The notes: generated by a model not told the origin, from the letters alone. Shown: positions 11,298 through 22,605, numbered from the stretch's first letter. The stretch: DNA of 64,000 nt from Isoetes taiwanensis (GCA_021234155.1 JAJEKV010000001.1:15881491-15945490); one strand, 5' to 3'. Numbers and translations are program-made.

Positions 11298-13990
11298 TTA
11301 ACTTGAATTCGTTGACGCTTCTGAACTGACTTTGCTGTCACAGGTAGAACCATTTCCATTCACCTTTCCATTTGATGAAGATTCATTTACATTTGCGTTT
11401 CCAGTTGGTAACGTTTTATTTTCTGGAAGTCTAAGCTGATTACTTGCTGTCCGGAAACCTTGCATGGCTGGCCTTTCAGCTGTATCAAATAGCTGTTTCC
11501 TCAAGATATCGTGCAATTGGGTAAACAGTTTTCTTTTAATAGAATCAAATGCATGTTCTAATCTCTCAAGCTGTCAAAGTACAAACGAATCATAGTTAGC
11601 AAAACTCAACCCCCGAGTGGTATGCAGAGGATACTCAACACGACTAAAAGACTGGTGAATGTATTTAAAAGCATCATTCCATCTACCAAACAAGTGATTT
11701 TGGAATAACTTTGCCTACTGTTTGTACCAAAGCTTCATAACTGTACAGATACTTGCCTCTTCGGTGGCATTGATGTTGTACATGAACAAGCCATAATACA
11801 AGTCAAAACTGTCACTCGCAGTGTTTTCAACCTGAAAGATGATTGCTTAGTAAACAATCATGCTGCATGAGATATTTCACAGAGCTACAATGTGTACCAA
11901 TGCTAGAAGTGTTTCATATCCCTTTGTATTTATTGGAGTAGATTCCAAGTTCAATTGCCCCAGGATCCTGATACAGAAGATGCACATATAACTAAAAGAT
12001 ATTTACTGCTTATATGCGCAGCTAATATCCTTTTGCCAAATATGTCAGCATAAGTTAGAAACTAGAGTTTTGAAATACCTGCCAACAGTATGGGTCATGA
12101 ACTGACTACTAGCAGCAAAGCGATCGTGTTCCATGCAAGACATTTCAACCATTCTACAACCCTTCAAACAATGAACCATGTTATGTGACAGAACAATGAT
12201 AAAAGAACATTAAATCTTATAATAAGTGAAGTTAAAAGTATAGACATGATAAGAAGGTGGTGTACTTCATTAGCCACCTTACAAGCTTAGACGCTATTTG
12301 CATCAAGATGTGACGGATCATGTAGCCTAACCACAAAGTGGGCACCCTTGGCTACTTTTATACAGAGAAATTAAGTTAGATATCTGAAGAATCTATGTAG
12401 ATCCAATAGGATAGCACGGACACCAGTTACTACACTAAGGTGGATGCAATGTGTTATGTTGTTAACTCTAGTATCAAAGATGTTTATATTATGGTAGATT
12501 CAATCCCCAAAGTCTCTTCAAGGTTCTAATCCAAACTTAACACATACCTCGCGCTCAAAAATATCTAAAAACTTCGTACAACGTTCAGCACGAACTCCAG
12601 TACCAATGCGGACTCTTTCGTACACAAAAGGGAGACCTGTCCAGCTCCCTTTGCCACTTTCTGGCCCAAACATTGGGTGTGTGCACAAAATATCAAACTC
12701 CCCAGGTAGCACCTGTAATAATAAAGAATAATGCAGACAACCGGCTTTAGTCTACAAGATCTTCCAGACTCAATACAAATGTCAAATAACTGGCTATTCT
12801 TTGTAACAAATTACTCAGATAAAAGCTTAAATGACAATGTACCTAGCAATTTAGAATAGTCCTACTACTAGAGTTCTACACTAATCTTCCTTTACACTTC
12901 TTAGCTTCTGTCATCTTCTAATGATGTATTTACTTTAAAATCTAGTTAATATCTACATCCAGTTGGTCTTCATAGCTTCTGTCATCTTCTAATGATGTAT
13001 TTACTTTGAAATCTATTTAATATCTACATCCAGTTGGTCTTCAGCTAACATTCTCGAGTAGGGACGAAGACATAATTTACAGAGTCCTTCCTGAAGCAAC
13101 AATTCTGCTTGGCATTTCAACAAACGCAGCCCAGATAACATAACAAGAGACATCATCTCCTCATGCTTTGGCCATGTACCTGTAAAAAAAGCTTTCTTGG
13201 AAATTCCTTTACAGAAAGCACATCGACAAACAGCGTGTTTCTTTTCAAGCGTTGTACAGGAAGAGATTGTAGCACAGACTGTAAAGAGATAATAGATGTG
13301 CAAACTAACACAACTTCTGGATGCTCCTCGCAAAAGTCGTCAGCATCCCTGTATGACAATTGTTAGCAGAGTCTTTACTACTACTTAGAACTTGAAGAAA
13401 GTCACCACTCAATGGTACCACTACAATGAATACCATCTAGGTAGCATTTTCAAATTTACACATCAAGATCTACCACCTATAGAATTTTGCATATCATGGT
13501 CTACCACCTTAAATAAGAACATTGGAATCTCAAGAAAATTAAAGTGACTGCTGTACAAAAGTGCTCTAATAAAAATAATGTTGCAACAAGCGAGTTCTCA
13601 CCGGAAATATTTTACCCCTATCTTACTGCAGAAATCCGTATAATCTGATCTCGAATAAGCAAGCACAGTATGCCCCTGATTAACAAATCTTCTCGCCAAA
13701 AATTGACCAAAATTACCGAAACCTACAATCCCGATCACTAATTTAGTCTCAGTTTCTAGCCTGCGCTTTAACAGAGACTCATAATCAAACGGCTGAGCTG
13801 CATCCAGAGCAGATATTTTCTGTTTATGCCTTTTGCTTACATGCAAAGAAGAATAACCAACATTGTGGCAATGGCCTGAAAAATGGGTTTGTGGCCAGCA
13901 AGCCAGAGAGGAGGATTGATGGGTGGATAGAGAAAATGGTTGGGGGGAGGGGGCAAAGAAGGATGCTCCGACCGCCCCCGCCATAGCCAT
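11298..13990 (-). CDS. Arogenate/prephenate dehydrogenase (TyrA family), plastid-targeted
   Basis: Oxidative decarboxylation of arogenate (or prephenate), the last committed step of tyrosine synthesis in plastids. Exons on the minus strand: 13990-13602, 13348-13180, 12712-12548, 12161-12079, 11967-11898, 11831-11757, 11570-11298. They sum to 1224 bases (407 codons plus TAA) and all phases join in frame. Residues 1-60 are Ser-rich and acid-poor, like a transit peptide. Next come the NADP-binding GIVGFGNFGQFLARRF with downstream SRSD, then DADDFCEEHPEVVL, DVLSVKEFP, the family signature HPMFGPESGK, and GCRMVEMSCMEHD. Intron 6 has a GC donor (AG|GCAAGT). The last exon carries a roughly 60-residue Asn/Ser-rich tail beyond the usual family end. 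Plant homologues mostly prefer arogenate with NADP; I cannot prove substrate choice from sequence. Confidence 0.93.
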
Positions 13991-14076
13991 AGGGTAAGGC
14001 CGGAGTTACCCTGTACACTACTGAATCACTGAATCAGCACGTTCTTCATATTTTAGACGGAACTGTGCATGCGTTT

Positions 14077-14112
14077 GGAAACAAGGTGCTGTCGCACAAA
14101 GTGTTGCCCGGA
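14077..14112 (+). repeat. AAACAAGGTG...GGTTGCCC dispersed motif, copy 1
   Basis: Shares GAAACAAGGTGCTG and a TTGCCC end with copies at 15001-15042 (plus), 44099-44140 (minus) and 48290-48332 (minus). The most divergent of the four. Confidence 0.45.
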
Positions 14113-14469
14113 AGGAAATGGGCTTGGAATTGAGGGAAACAACAGTAGCATATATATGGCATCGAAGTAGCATGATATATGTTATGTACTTTTAGATTGA
14201 AAGGTGTATTGGTGTAAGTAAACAAGACATAAATTGGTCGATCAATACCTTGGATAGTGTTCATATATTTAATTTTAGTAAATTGAAGGCCAGTGAACAC
14301 CAAAAATTAAACTCATAGCAAAATTGTACACTAAAGAAGAATGTTGTTGCCAATGTAATAGAGAGCATATAAAATAAATGTAGCAAGTGTGATGGATGGA
14401 TGGATGGAATTTTAACAAAGAATAACTCGTACTGGATAACAAAGAACGCTTGTTATTATGAAAGATTTG

Positions 14470-15045
14470 TTTTAATATAACCAACACGTATTTAACAACC
14501 AACATGTAATTAACATAAACCATTACAGCAAATACTTTTAAATTAAAAATCCCTCTCAAAAACCCTTTGATTTGGGTTAATTAACATAAACCATTACATC
14601 AAACAATTTTAAATTAAAATCCCTCTGAAAAAACCCTTTGGTTTGGGTGCATATTCATATGGGAGGTGACTTTGGGCATCGAGAGCTGTCAGATGGGCAT
14701 ATTTGCCCTTATTCCTCGATCTAGATCTTAGATAGCGATCCTCGTTTATGGGGTATGCTTGTACAAGTTTTGGTATACTGTATAACGAGGCTTGCAAATT
14801 ACTATAAGGTTTAAGGCAATGTACTAAATAGTGTTGATTTTGTACATGTATTATATGATTTTAGAGGCTGTTGCTACCCTATGTCACCCTCCATGTGAAT
14901 ATGCACCCAAACTAAAGGGTTTTTCAGAGGGATTTTAATTTAAAAGTGTTTGATGTAATGGTTTATGTTAATTATGTTAATGCTAATTACATGTTGGTTG
15001 TTATATTTAAAAACAAGGTGTTGCACACGAGGGGTTGCCCTTCGA
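14470..15045 (+). mobile_element. MITE-like element with inverted ends, copy B
   Basis: The left end (from about 14480: CAACCAACATGTAATTA ... CATAAACCATTACA ... AAAATCCCTCTGAAAA) is the reverse complement of 14880-15010, giving inverted arms of well over 100 bases. The left arm contains an extra tandem copy of a roughly 66-base segment (14512-14577 and 14578-14643). The interior matches copy A at 2487-2790. Target duplications could not be fixed, so the superfamily is open. An AAACAAGGTG motif copy follows at 15001-15042. Confidence 0.7.
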
Positions 15046-15267
15046 TGCCGAGAGAATTATATTTTCATGGTTTCTGTTTTGCTATTTCGTGCTAGGTGTT
15101 TTTTGTTTTGTGTGAAGCCGTGTAAATGGATAATTTAATGCCTGCCAAGAACACCCTTCCGCGGGAAGATTTTCAAAAGGTCAAGATTTTCAAAAATCCA
15201 GATAACACACTGAAAATAACAAATGTATACTATTACTGCAACATGACACAGAATTAAGAAAATACCT

Positions 15268-15364
15268 TAGACTGCACAGGCTCCCTCAAATGAATCCAAA
15301 ATATATCTATATCTGCTTTGTCATGCTCCTGCCTCGCACGTTGTTCCAACAGTACTGGTTTCCT
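15268..15364 (-). other. Isolated exon-like segment
   Basis: On the minus strand an acceptor (gtttacag) precedes a roughly 97-base open segment containing KADIDIFWIHLREP, which ends at a donor (AAG|gtattt). The translation is charged and not recognised. It may be an exon of a decayed gene; it does not join the myosin fragment, whose stop lies at 16210. Confidence 0.3.
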
Positions 15365-16209
15365 GTAAACGTCCTCAAACATATAGATCAATGGCAAACG
15401 ATACATTCATTAACACCAGCATGAATAAGTACCTCAAGCTGGAGGGAATGACGATCTGATGCACCTTAAGGGGCAACCCAAAAATTGAAGGAAGAACATA
15501 GAGCAGGGAAATCGTGTCTGCACCTCCACCACATTCTATTTACAGACCATTGCATAAAACTCTCCCCAAAGAACATCAAAAAACCAAACAAGCTACTTAA
15601 ACTCACAAAAATATACAAAGGTTAATACAATACTATGCCCAAATCATAGTCCAAACCATGGCGGGAATACCCTTCCCCAATACGAAATGAATTGTGGACG
15701 ATTTATAAATTATATGTTTTGCATTTGAAGTTGTGGTTGCATGTGCTTTAATATGTAGCATAATAACAGGGGGTTTTCTTTGTGTTTTTGTACGCTTTTC
15801 ACAAAGGTTTTCCTAAGATTTCATGGCGTATTCGAATGGATGTACTAATGCGTACATCTAGAGTGCACCATTTCTTAGCCGTTGATTTAGCTTTTTTTTT
15901 TCAATGGTCCAACATCCAAGGGCTCACAACAAAAGCCCTCTTTTAATTTTAGAGGCTGAGCATGCAAGCCTCGTGGATAGCATTTTAGGGCATTCTTTGC
16001 CCAAAAGCTTGGCCATGGACCACTGTTGGGGTTGGCCGACATCACGGCACATCGGATTTGAAGCAGCGGATTTGCAGCATATTTGAAGCAGTGGATTTGC
16101 CTGCAGGGTCAAAAAATTCGCGCCTCAAACATGCCGTAGCTGGAACGATACTGCTTGTGTGGGTTGCTGCTCTCCAGGTAAATGCTTTGCTAAGAAAAAA
16201 TACAATTAT

Positions 16210-16800
16210 TCAGATATGACAGGCCGCTCGTTGCCTACTTCTCAACATTCCATCATCCCTCATTGGCATCAATGGTTCATCATTTGAAAAATTCGTTATT
16301 GCTGCTGAAAGCATTGATCTCAAAACAGCTGTGTGCTTCCACCACATGTCTTCCATAGACTTCAGCTTAAGTTCGTATTCTTCCCAACGGGATTCATATT
16401 GTGATATTTCAACCTCTATGCACCGTGATTCAGACTGCCTTAGCTTCTCTGATAATATTTTAACTTCTGTTTCTTTCTCATTAATAATTGCCTGGGCATC
16501 GACCAGACGTCTTTGTAGTTCAGTAAGTTGAGCTTGATTATCATGTTCGTCTGCATCGGGAATATCAAACTGCAGAAATGGATGATTAAATCCAATGAAA
16601 AACCACAGAAAATGAATCTCTAACGGGACTATGCAATTGCTAAAGCCATCATAAGAATTACCTCTGGTTGAGTTTTGGCAGCAGATCTGGCAGGCTCATT
16701 TGCATCTTGTTCGATGTTGTTTATTTCTGCAGATATTTGAGCTATCTTGCCATCTGGCATAAAAGATCGACATTCTGATAACTTTCCAATGTTAGAAATA
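16210..16800 (-). pseudogene. Class VIII myosin tail fragment
   Basis: Plant class VIII myosins are actin motors at plasmodesmata and the cell plate. Two joined exons on the minus strand (about 16800-16662, then 16569-16210) give a coiled-coil stretch. The diagnostic part is ESRWEEYELKLKSMEDMWWK, followed by a degenerate version of the usual LQ-SL-AARKSL segment. A stop at 16210-16212 then ends the frame, so the normal C-terminal tail is missing. No head, neck or IQ exons are in the neighbourhood. The donor after PE and the acceptor before FDIPD are in phase. I infer a relocated gene fragment; expression is unknown. Confidence 0.72.
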
Positions 16801-16879
16801 AGCTTGCACATGAATAGGAACACTCTTCTAAGTTGGTAGCTTATTTGATTAGTCAAGACTAATTGGGCACATCAGGAAC

Positions 16880-17466
16880 CCATCTCACACCTCTGATGTC
16901 ATTGATAACCTTGATGTCACTGTGAACGAACCTGAATAGACGAGAATGCATGAGATCATGGTTTGTAAGAAGATGCTATTCTTCAATGTGTCATTACTGA
17001 CAATTCAATTGAAAAGCTTAAAGCGCTTATTCTTGAGGTAAGGCTGAGCCTGGATTGAGTAGAATAATATGTGGCTGTTCCATTGTTACGGCCAGCATAT
17101 ATCATCTCTAAAAAAAAAAATACATGAACCTCTTTCTCTATATATTGTGTTGTTTTGGACCTTCTAATGATTGAGGATGATTTACTGTGGTTTCATCATG
17201 CGAAGGAAACAAAGAAAACTAATGTCCTCTGAAGAAGAAGTGGCATTCTTGTTTTTTATCAGGGAATTGCCAGTAATAAAGAAGACTTATTTATTTTGCC
17301 ATTGATCGATCAATCAGGAGCAACAAGATCCTCCAAATCTGGCATTGAATGCCAGATTCTTAGGGTGTGATGATCAGACATCTGGCTAAACAACTCCTGT
17401 ATGTAACTTCTTTCTGAAAATTCGTGAGGAGTTAGACACTGGCGTCTTCCTTTTTGGACTAAGGTC
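16880..17466. other. No recognisable gene
   Basis: AT-rich sequence without coding or structural features that I can support. Confidence 0.4.
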
Positions 17467-18183
17467 ATGGAAGGTCACGTTGATTGGACTCCTGCTCAGA
17501 TCTCCACCGATCTTCGATGGGATCCACGTTTTGTTCGACGCTCTAATTGGGAGGACGGCGCTACCTTGGAGCACACTGGCGATTGGATTTTCATCCCAAA
17601 TGAACGCGGTTGGCAGACACCTACTCATGCTGTCTGGGGACTAGATCAATTTTTGGAGCGTGCTGCCACCTCTCCGGATCCTTCTGTTCACCGACAAGCA
17701 GGTTTTTGTGCTGCTTTAAAGTGCCTTCTCTTGAGTTCTCTGGCCAGAAACTGTCCTATCTATTATTGCAACCCCAATGCCAGCGTCAGTGCCTTTGGCC
17801 TTCAAACCAGCCTTCTCATGGAATGCCAGTTTGTCCTTGCTGAGGCACACCGTGCCCTTGAAGATATGGTGCACTTTGGGTTTCTCATTGACGCCAATCA
17901 AGCCATTGGTCTTAACACTCTTGAAGCTCTCACGGCATGCCAGGAACTCATTGCCAACTACCACTCTGGTGACCGCCCTCATACACGCCAAGATGACTTC
18001 GAAGTTGCTGGGTTTCCACCGCCTGAGAGTCTTCCCCCTTTTCTCATCCCTGAGCGTCGTTTGGTGGGGGGGAGTGTTAGTCCTGTACGTCCTGGTACAG
18101 GACTATTCATGCACACCTCGGGCCAGACCAAGAACAAGGCGCCAAATCCAGGTCAAGGTCAGTCATCAAGACCCCCCTGCTGA
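17467..18183 (+). CDS. 238-codon open frame of unknown function before an LTR-like end
   Basis: An uninterrupted frame starting MEGHVDWTPAQIST, Trp-rich at its start (WTPAQ, RWDP, NWEDG, GDWIF) with a Gly/Pro/Gln-rich C-terminus that overlaps the LTR-like region. I do not recognise the family; it has no reverse transcriptase, integrase or RNase H motif. Its position just ahead of a polypurine run and a TGTTAG start suggests it is the last reading frame of a retroelement, or chance coding upstream of a solo LTR. The composition is more GC-rich than its surroundings, which supports a coding past. Confidence 0.4.
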   Translation: MEGHVDWTPAQISTDLRWDPRFVRRSNWEDGATLEHTGDWIFIPNERGWQTPTHAVWGLDQFLERAATSPDPSVHRQAGFCAALKCLLLSSLARNCPIYYCNPNASVSAFGLQTSLLMECQFVLAEAHRALEDMVHFGFLIDANQAIGLNTLEALTACQELIANYHSGDRPHTRQDDFEVAGFPPPESLPPFLIPERRLVGGSVSPVRPGTGLFMHTSGQTKNKAPNPGQGQSSRPPC

Positions 18184-18613
18184 AGACCAAGCAGAAGACC
18201 ACGCCTAAGAGTCAGCCAAAGAAGAAAATGACGGGCCGTCAACGTCAGCGTCAGCGTCAGCGTCAGCGTCAGCGTGATTTCAGGCACTTCAAGGGGCACC
18301 GCAACATTCCTGCAAATCAGGACTCCTTTAGGAGTCGGCACCGAGATCTGTCAGACTATCTATATTGGGCCAGAGGCCATTGTACTATATATAGGAGTAG
18401 ACCTAGCATTTGAAGGCTAGATGAGTTTTTGTTCTTGTCTCCCATCATCTTCTCTCTCAATTGCGAGAGCTCATGTATTCTGATTGATATCAAGAAGTTT
18501 TCTGCACATCATTGTGTTTCGTTTGTGTTCTTATTTTCTCTTTCTTTTGTTCTTTCGCAAATCCCGCGTGACACAGCTTTTGGATTCTCCTGTTTGATCC
18601 AAGGGTCCTCACA
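18075..18613 (+). mobile_element. Putative LTR of a Copia-like element
   Basis: It begins TGTTAG immediately after a purine run (GGTGGGGGGGAG) typical of a polypurine tract. It contains a promoter-like CTATATATAGGAG stretch and could end at CCTCACA. No partner LTR and no matching target duplication are seen, so both end points are tentative. Inside are a perfect hairpin (GTCCTGTAC/GTACAGGAC, 18080-18103) and a (CGTCAG)n run near 18242-18275. Confidence 0.45.
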
Positions 18614-18660
18614 GAGGGCTGTCTTGCAGGAGTTCCCAAACCCAGACCCCAAACACGTCC

Positions 18661-19466
18661 TGATAAATTTGTGACAGACATCATTTCTATGCATTATTAG
18701 CCTTAGCACCTTACTTCGAGAAGGAAAAGAGAGTAGGAGCATTGCATATAATCATCTGTAGTACAAATGTATGGTAGTCATAATGTTGGTTTGATTCAAT
18801 TAGGTAGAAGTTTATGCCTGCACCATAAGGTCATTGATCTATTAGTGCAACTCCACACTTACATTCTGCTCAAGTAGCCTTCATCAGTTCATTCCCAGTC
18901 TTTGTAAGCATTGATATTCCACAAAAAAGCAAAAAAAGAGCATTTAAACATCTAGTAATTCCAAATTCATCTGCTTTTCATACTCTGTAACAGGCAGATA
19001 TCAAAAAAATCAAAATTCCAAACAGAGACACATCTTTCTACAAAGGGCTTTCTGGAACATAGTGTGCAGACGTTTTACAAGGGGATTGAGGCGTCAGATC
19101 TCAAAAAGAAGCTACCTTTATCGAGTTTGAAAATTTAGCTCTCTGCCAGGGATATTGACCAAAAATTGACCTGGTCAGGAATGCTTATTTGACAAGCTTG
19201 CCCTCATCAAAATCTATCATACTTTTTTTCCAACATCCTTCAAGGTCCTTTGCAGCTCTAGAATCAAGAATCATGAGTAATATCCTTTTAGTTTTCATTT
19301 GGCATGCATTCTTGCAAGGCATACTTTTTTTTCCTTCAGGGAAAACTGTTCTTAAGCACTATTTGAGCATTCTTCTTGGGATTTTTTCTCTCAGAGTGGT
19401 TGTCTCAAGCAACGTAGAGGTTCTAAACCATTGAGGTTGGAGGTTTTGCCAGGAACACCTTCAACA
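18661..19466 (+). repeat. 5' LTR
   Basis: 806 bases, highly similar to 24911-25746. Begins TG and ends CA. Confidence 0.85.
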
Positions 19467-20762
19467 TTTTGGAGGTTCTACCGAGATCTTTTCTTGGAGT
19501 TTGAACTTATGGCTCCTATGAGAACTAATGAAGCATCTGAACATGCTGAAGCACAGGAGAATCATGAAGCCTCTGCTGCAGCACCTGGTGTAAGTATACA
19601 AGCAAACACAGGTATGCCATGTCATTATTTTGAATTGAATATGCCAATTCATGTTCCTACCTTTGATCCAAGCATGAATGCTAACAATTTTCTAAAGACT
19701 TTTGAGGAGTATTACCAAGAATACAGACACAAGAAATGTTGCAAATTCTCTGAGTTTGAAAAGTATTTCAAGAATGATGAGGTTAGAGCTTGGCTTGAGT
19801 ATCTTATGAGTTTAGGAGCTAACTCTTGGGATGAATTGGTCAAAAAATTCTTGGCAAGGTTTGGTAAGCTTTTAGATCCTCAAGATTTGATCTTTGAACT
19901 GCAAACCTTTCATATAAAGCATGATGAGAGTATTCACCAGTATGTGGAAAGGTTTAATCTTTATCTTGTCAAGTGCCAGATCAACCAAGTTCCTAACCAT
20001 ACTTTACACCTTGTAGCATCTTTCATCAGAGGCCTGGGCAGTAGACCAAGAATACACAGGAAGATGCTTAAGATCCAAAAACAAGAAGGCTTTGACACGA
20101 TACATAAGGCTTTCACTAAAGCCACTAAAATTGCAGATATGATTTCTCACTTACCAGATGATATGCACTCACCTCATGATCCTTTTTTTCCAGATTATGA
20201 GCAGGAATACATGGGACCAGGATTTGTACCAGCTTATGCCATTCAGAAGGAAAAGAAAAAAGCAAAAATGGAGGATACTGAGGGTCCTATAGCAGCTGAG
20301 ATAACTAAAGTATCAGAGGCTTTAGTGGAGGTGACCAAGCAACTTCAAGAGATTAAGAATTCCAAATATGAAAAGAAAATTTATCCACCCTGTGCTCATT
20401 GTTCAAGAAACTCTCATTCTTCTGAAAACTGCTGGTATAGACCTTGTACAAAAGGTGGTAAAAGAGGGCATTTTGGTAAGGAATGCCCTGTGTGTGCATT
20501 TTGCAAAGCTGTGGGACATTATGAGGATAGGTGTAGTGTAAAAGAGTATTTTGCTAGGCAAGAAAAATCTAAACCTAATAAGCAAAATGCTTCCATTAGA
20601 TTTGTGCAGGAGATTCAAGAACAGGAGGAGATTATGGCTGTGCATACTAGAGGAATGAACAATGGAAAGGGAAAAGAGCCAGCACAAGCTAGTGAGGAAA
20701 TCAATGCTATGAGAGACAAGGAAATCGAGCAAAATATAGTTGTGCCTCCTCCCCCTGTTTAG
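19431..20762 (+). CDS. Gag polyprotein of LTR retrotransposon
   Basis: An intact 443-codon frame. The true start is probably the Met at about 19509 (MAPMRTNEAS), because the first codons overlap the LTR end and primer site. The capsid-like retrotrans_gag region (about residues 85-230) includes EVRAWLEYLM, NSWDELVKKFLARFG and ESIHQYVERFNLYL. Three CCHC zinc knuckles follow (about residues 325-375): CAHCSRNSHSSENC, CTKGGKRGHFGKEC and CAFCKAVGHYEDRC. The middle knuckle has Gly in place of its second Cys. Gag forms the particle and packages element RNA. It is followed closely by the protease segment in another frame. Confidence 0.85.
   Translation: MRLEVLPGTPSTFWRFYRDLFLEFELMAPMRTNEASEHAEAQENHEASAAAPGVSIQANTGMPCHYFELNMPIHVPTFDPSMNANNFLKTFEEYYQEYRHKKCCKFSEFEKYFKNDEVRAWLEYLMSLGANSWDELVKKFLARFGKLLDPQDLIFELQTFHIKHDESIHQYVERFNLYLVKCQINQVPNHTLHLVASFIRGLGSRPRIHRKMLKIQKQEGFDTIHKAFTKATKIADMISHLPDDMHSPHDPFFPDYEQEYMGPGFVPAYAIQKEKKKAKMEDTEGPIAAEITKVSEALVEVTKQLQEIKNSKYEKKIYPPCAHCSRNSHSSENCWYRPCTKGGKRGHFGKECPVCAFCKAVGHYEDRCSVKEYFARQEKSKPNKQNASIRFVQEIQEQEEIMAVHTRGMNNGKGKEPAQASEEINAMRDKEIEQNIVVPPPPV
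19470..19487 (+). promoter_or_regulatory. Primer-binding site, tRNA-Gln type
   Basis: TGGAGGTTCTACCGAGAT lies three bases after the 5' LTR. It closely matches the complement of the 3' end of plant tRNA-Gln (TGG plus AGGTCCTACCGAGA as I recall it). This supports the LTR boundary. Confidence 0.7.
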
Positions 20763-20803
20763 AAGTATTTGAAAAAGATAAAGATAGTGAAGATTTTGAG
20801 TAT

Positions 20804-21079
20804 TTGCTTAAAAATTCTAAAATCAGTGTTGACTTGTTGACTCTGCTCAAAATAGCTCCATCCTACAGGAAGAAGGTACTCAATTTGACCAAAGAAGATG
20901 AATTTGCTCTAACCAATCATATTGGGGAACACATGCTTACTCAGGAAGATTATGACCCAGGGGCTTCCACTTGTGTTGCCAGAATGGGCAAGAAAATCTT
21001 GATCAAGATCCTATTGGATGGAGGATCACCTCTGAATGTTATGCCTCACCATGTTATGAGATGTGTGGCCTTGATATAG
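20804..21079 (+). pseudogene. Aspartic protease segment of LTR retrotransposon
   Basis: A 91-codon frame with GKKILIKILLDGGSPLNVMP. This aligns with the retropepsin core, where the usual DSG/DTG triad reads DGG. It breaks off after the first strand pair; the rest of the domain (GRKWL motif) appears in the next frame at 21177-21330. The frame change and altered triad suggest loss of activity. Confidence 0.7.
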
Positions 21080-21176
21080 TTAAAAGGGCTCCAATGGTTT
21101 TAAAATCCTCTCAAACACAAAAATCAGCCCTGTAGAAATAGTCAGCAATGTACCAATTGATGTTGAAGGTATTATT

Positions 21177-22040
21177 GTGGCAGCTAACTTTGTTGTGGTT
21201 TCTTTTGAAGGGATAGAAGAAAAATCAGATATTTATGATTTGCTTTTGGGAAGAAAGTGGCTTTCTACAGTTGATGCCAGGCCTCTTTGGTCAAAAGGGG
21301 AATGCACTATTTCCAATGGTAAGAAAAAGGTAACACTATACAACAAAGTAGGTGAATTTGAAGCCTTAAATTTCATAGAAGAAGAAATGCTGTTGTCAAA
21401 CCCATGTGGAGAGTTTGAATTAAACACAACTGATCCAATATCCAACTCGGAACTTCCCATGCAGCTAGCTTTGCCAAAACAAGAAAATTTCGTTTACTTG
21501 TGGTTTGATGGTAGTGTCTCTAAAAGATTGAGTGTTGCTTCCTCTGCTGCTATCCTCAAAGATTCTTCTAATAAATTACTTGCAAAAGTAGGTAGAACTT
21601 TTCCTAATACAACCTCAAATATGGCAGAATATAAGATCTTTGGAGATTCTCAGCTTGTTTACAGGCAAATATTGGGAGAATACCAGGCCAAAAATGAAGA
21701 GATGATCTTACTTAGAGATCAAGCTATGGGAGAATTAAAAAACTTCAAGACTTGGAAGCTTTGTCATGTGCCAAGGGAACATAATGGAGAAGCTGATGCA
21801 CTTTGCAAAAGTGTTCTTCTCGAGCACTTGGCTGAGGGGGCAATTGTGACGCTCCCTACTAAATATACGACTCCCAGCCGGACACTCCGTAGGAAATCCC
21901 CCATCCGGTCCTCCGACCGCACGGACCCTCCGTCTATCCCTGGAATCACTGTAGTGCAGGAAGGGGACATGAAGGTGTCTTGCGCGCCCTTCCCCTATGG
22001 GCTCCTATCACAGCGGAAGCATAAACATCGTCAGAACTAG
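21177..22040 (+). pseudogene. Protease C-terminal part joined to truncated RNase H
   Basis: After the protease end (YDLLLGRKWLSTV) the frame passes straight into RNase H: WFDGSVS carries the first catalytic Asp, NMAEY the Glu, FGDSQLVYRQI the second Asp, and HNGEADALC the last Asp. Between NMAEYK and the FGDSQ segment about 20 residues usual in the family are missing. The whole reverse transcriptase expected between protease and RNase H is also gone. From 21846 the frame runs into an unrelated repeat, so the last roughly 65 residues are not element protein. Confidence 0.75.
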
Positions 22041-22605
22041 CAATAGCAATACATCATAATACCTCGAAGGGTAGCTCATCCACATATCAATAGCTAAAGA
22101 AGATAATCATATGCCATAAAACATGAGAGCTCCTACCCATGGCTCTGACTCATAAGGAAGTCGACTGACTGGATAGGCCTCAAGATAGAGCAGACCGAGT
22201 CATAACAATGGCGGGGCTGGCTATAGACAATGGCTAGGGTTGGCCACTCCATCCGCCCCTCCTGTGCATACTTTACAGATGGGCTAGATCAGGCTCTGAC
22301 ATGACTCTAGCCTTCCGGATTTGCAATCCCATGGCATCACCCATCGGGACTACTGCAGGTTGCATCTCCCTGGTCCGTCGAGGCAGGAAGAGTTGCATCT
22401 TCTCTTCCCGGGGTCTAGAGGCTCCTCGGGCGGCTAGAGAATCGTGGCGACACACGATTCATCCCGACTGAACCCCCCAAAACAAGAGCCAAGCTGACAC
22501 TTGCAACTCTTGAGAGGCAGGGCGACACCATCGCCCCAGGAGGTGTCGGACCCATGCTCGGCCCACACGAAGTGACCGACCATAAGCCTAGCCCACTATG
22601 GGATC
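21846..22605 (+). repeat. TGTGACGCTCC-type repeat, copy 1 (inside the LTR element)
   Basis: Starts TGTGACGCTCC and is homologous in inverted orientation to 25747-26473. Shared blocks include CTACCTCGAAGGGTAG-like, CCACTCCATCC, GTGCATACTTT and GGTTGCATCTCCC segments. The TGT start suggests an LTR or other retroelement end. Sequence of the same GC-rich character continues to about 23150 without a counterpart in copy 2. Confidence 0.7.

Noticed and set aside
18228-18413. Arg-Gln repeat frame
   Set aside because: Produced by the (CGTCAG)n microsatellite inside the putative LTR.
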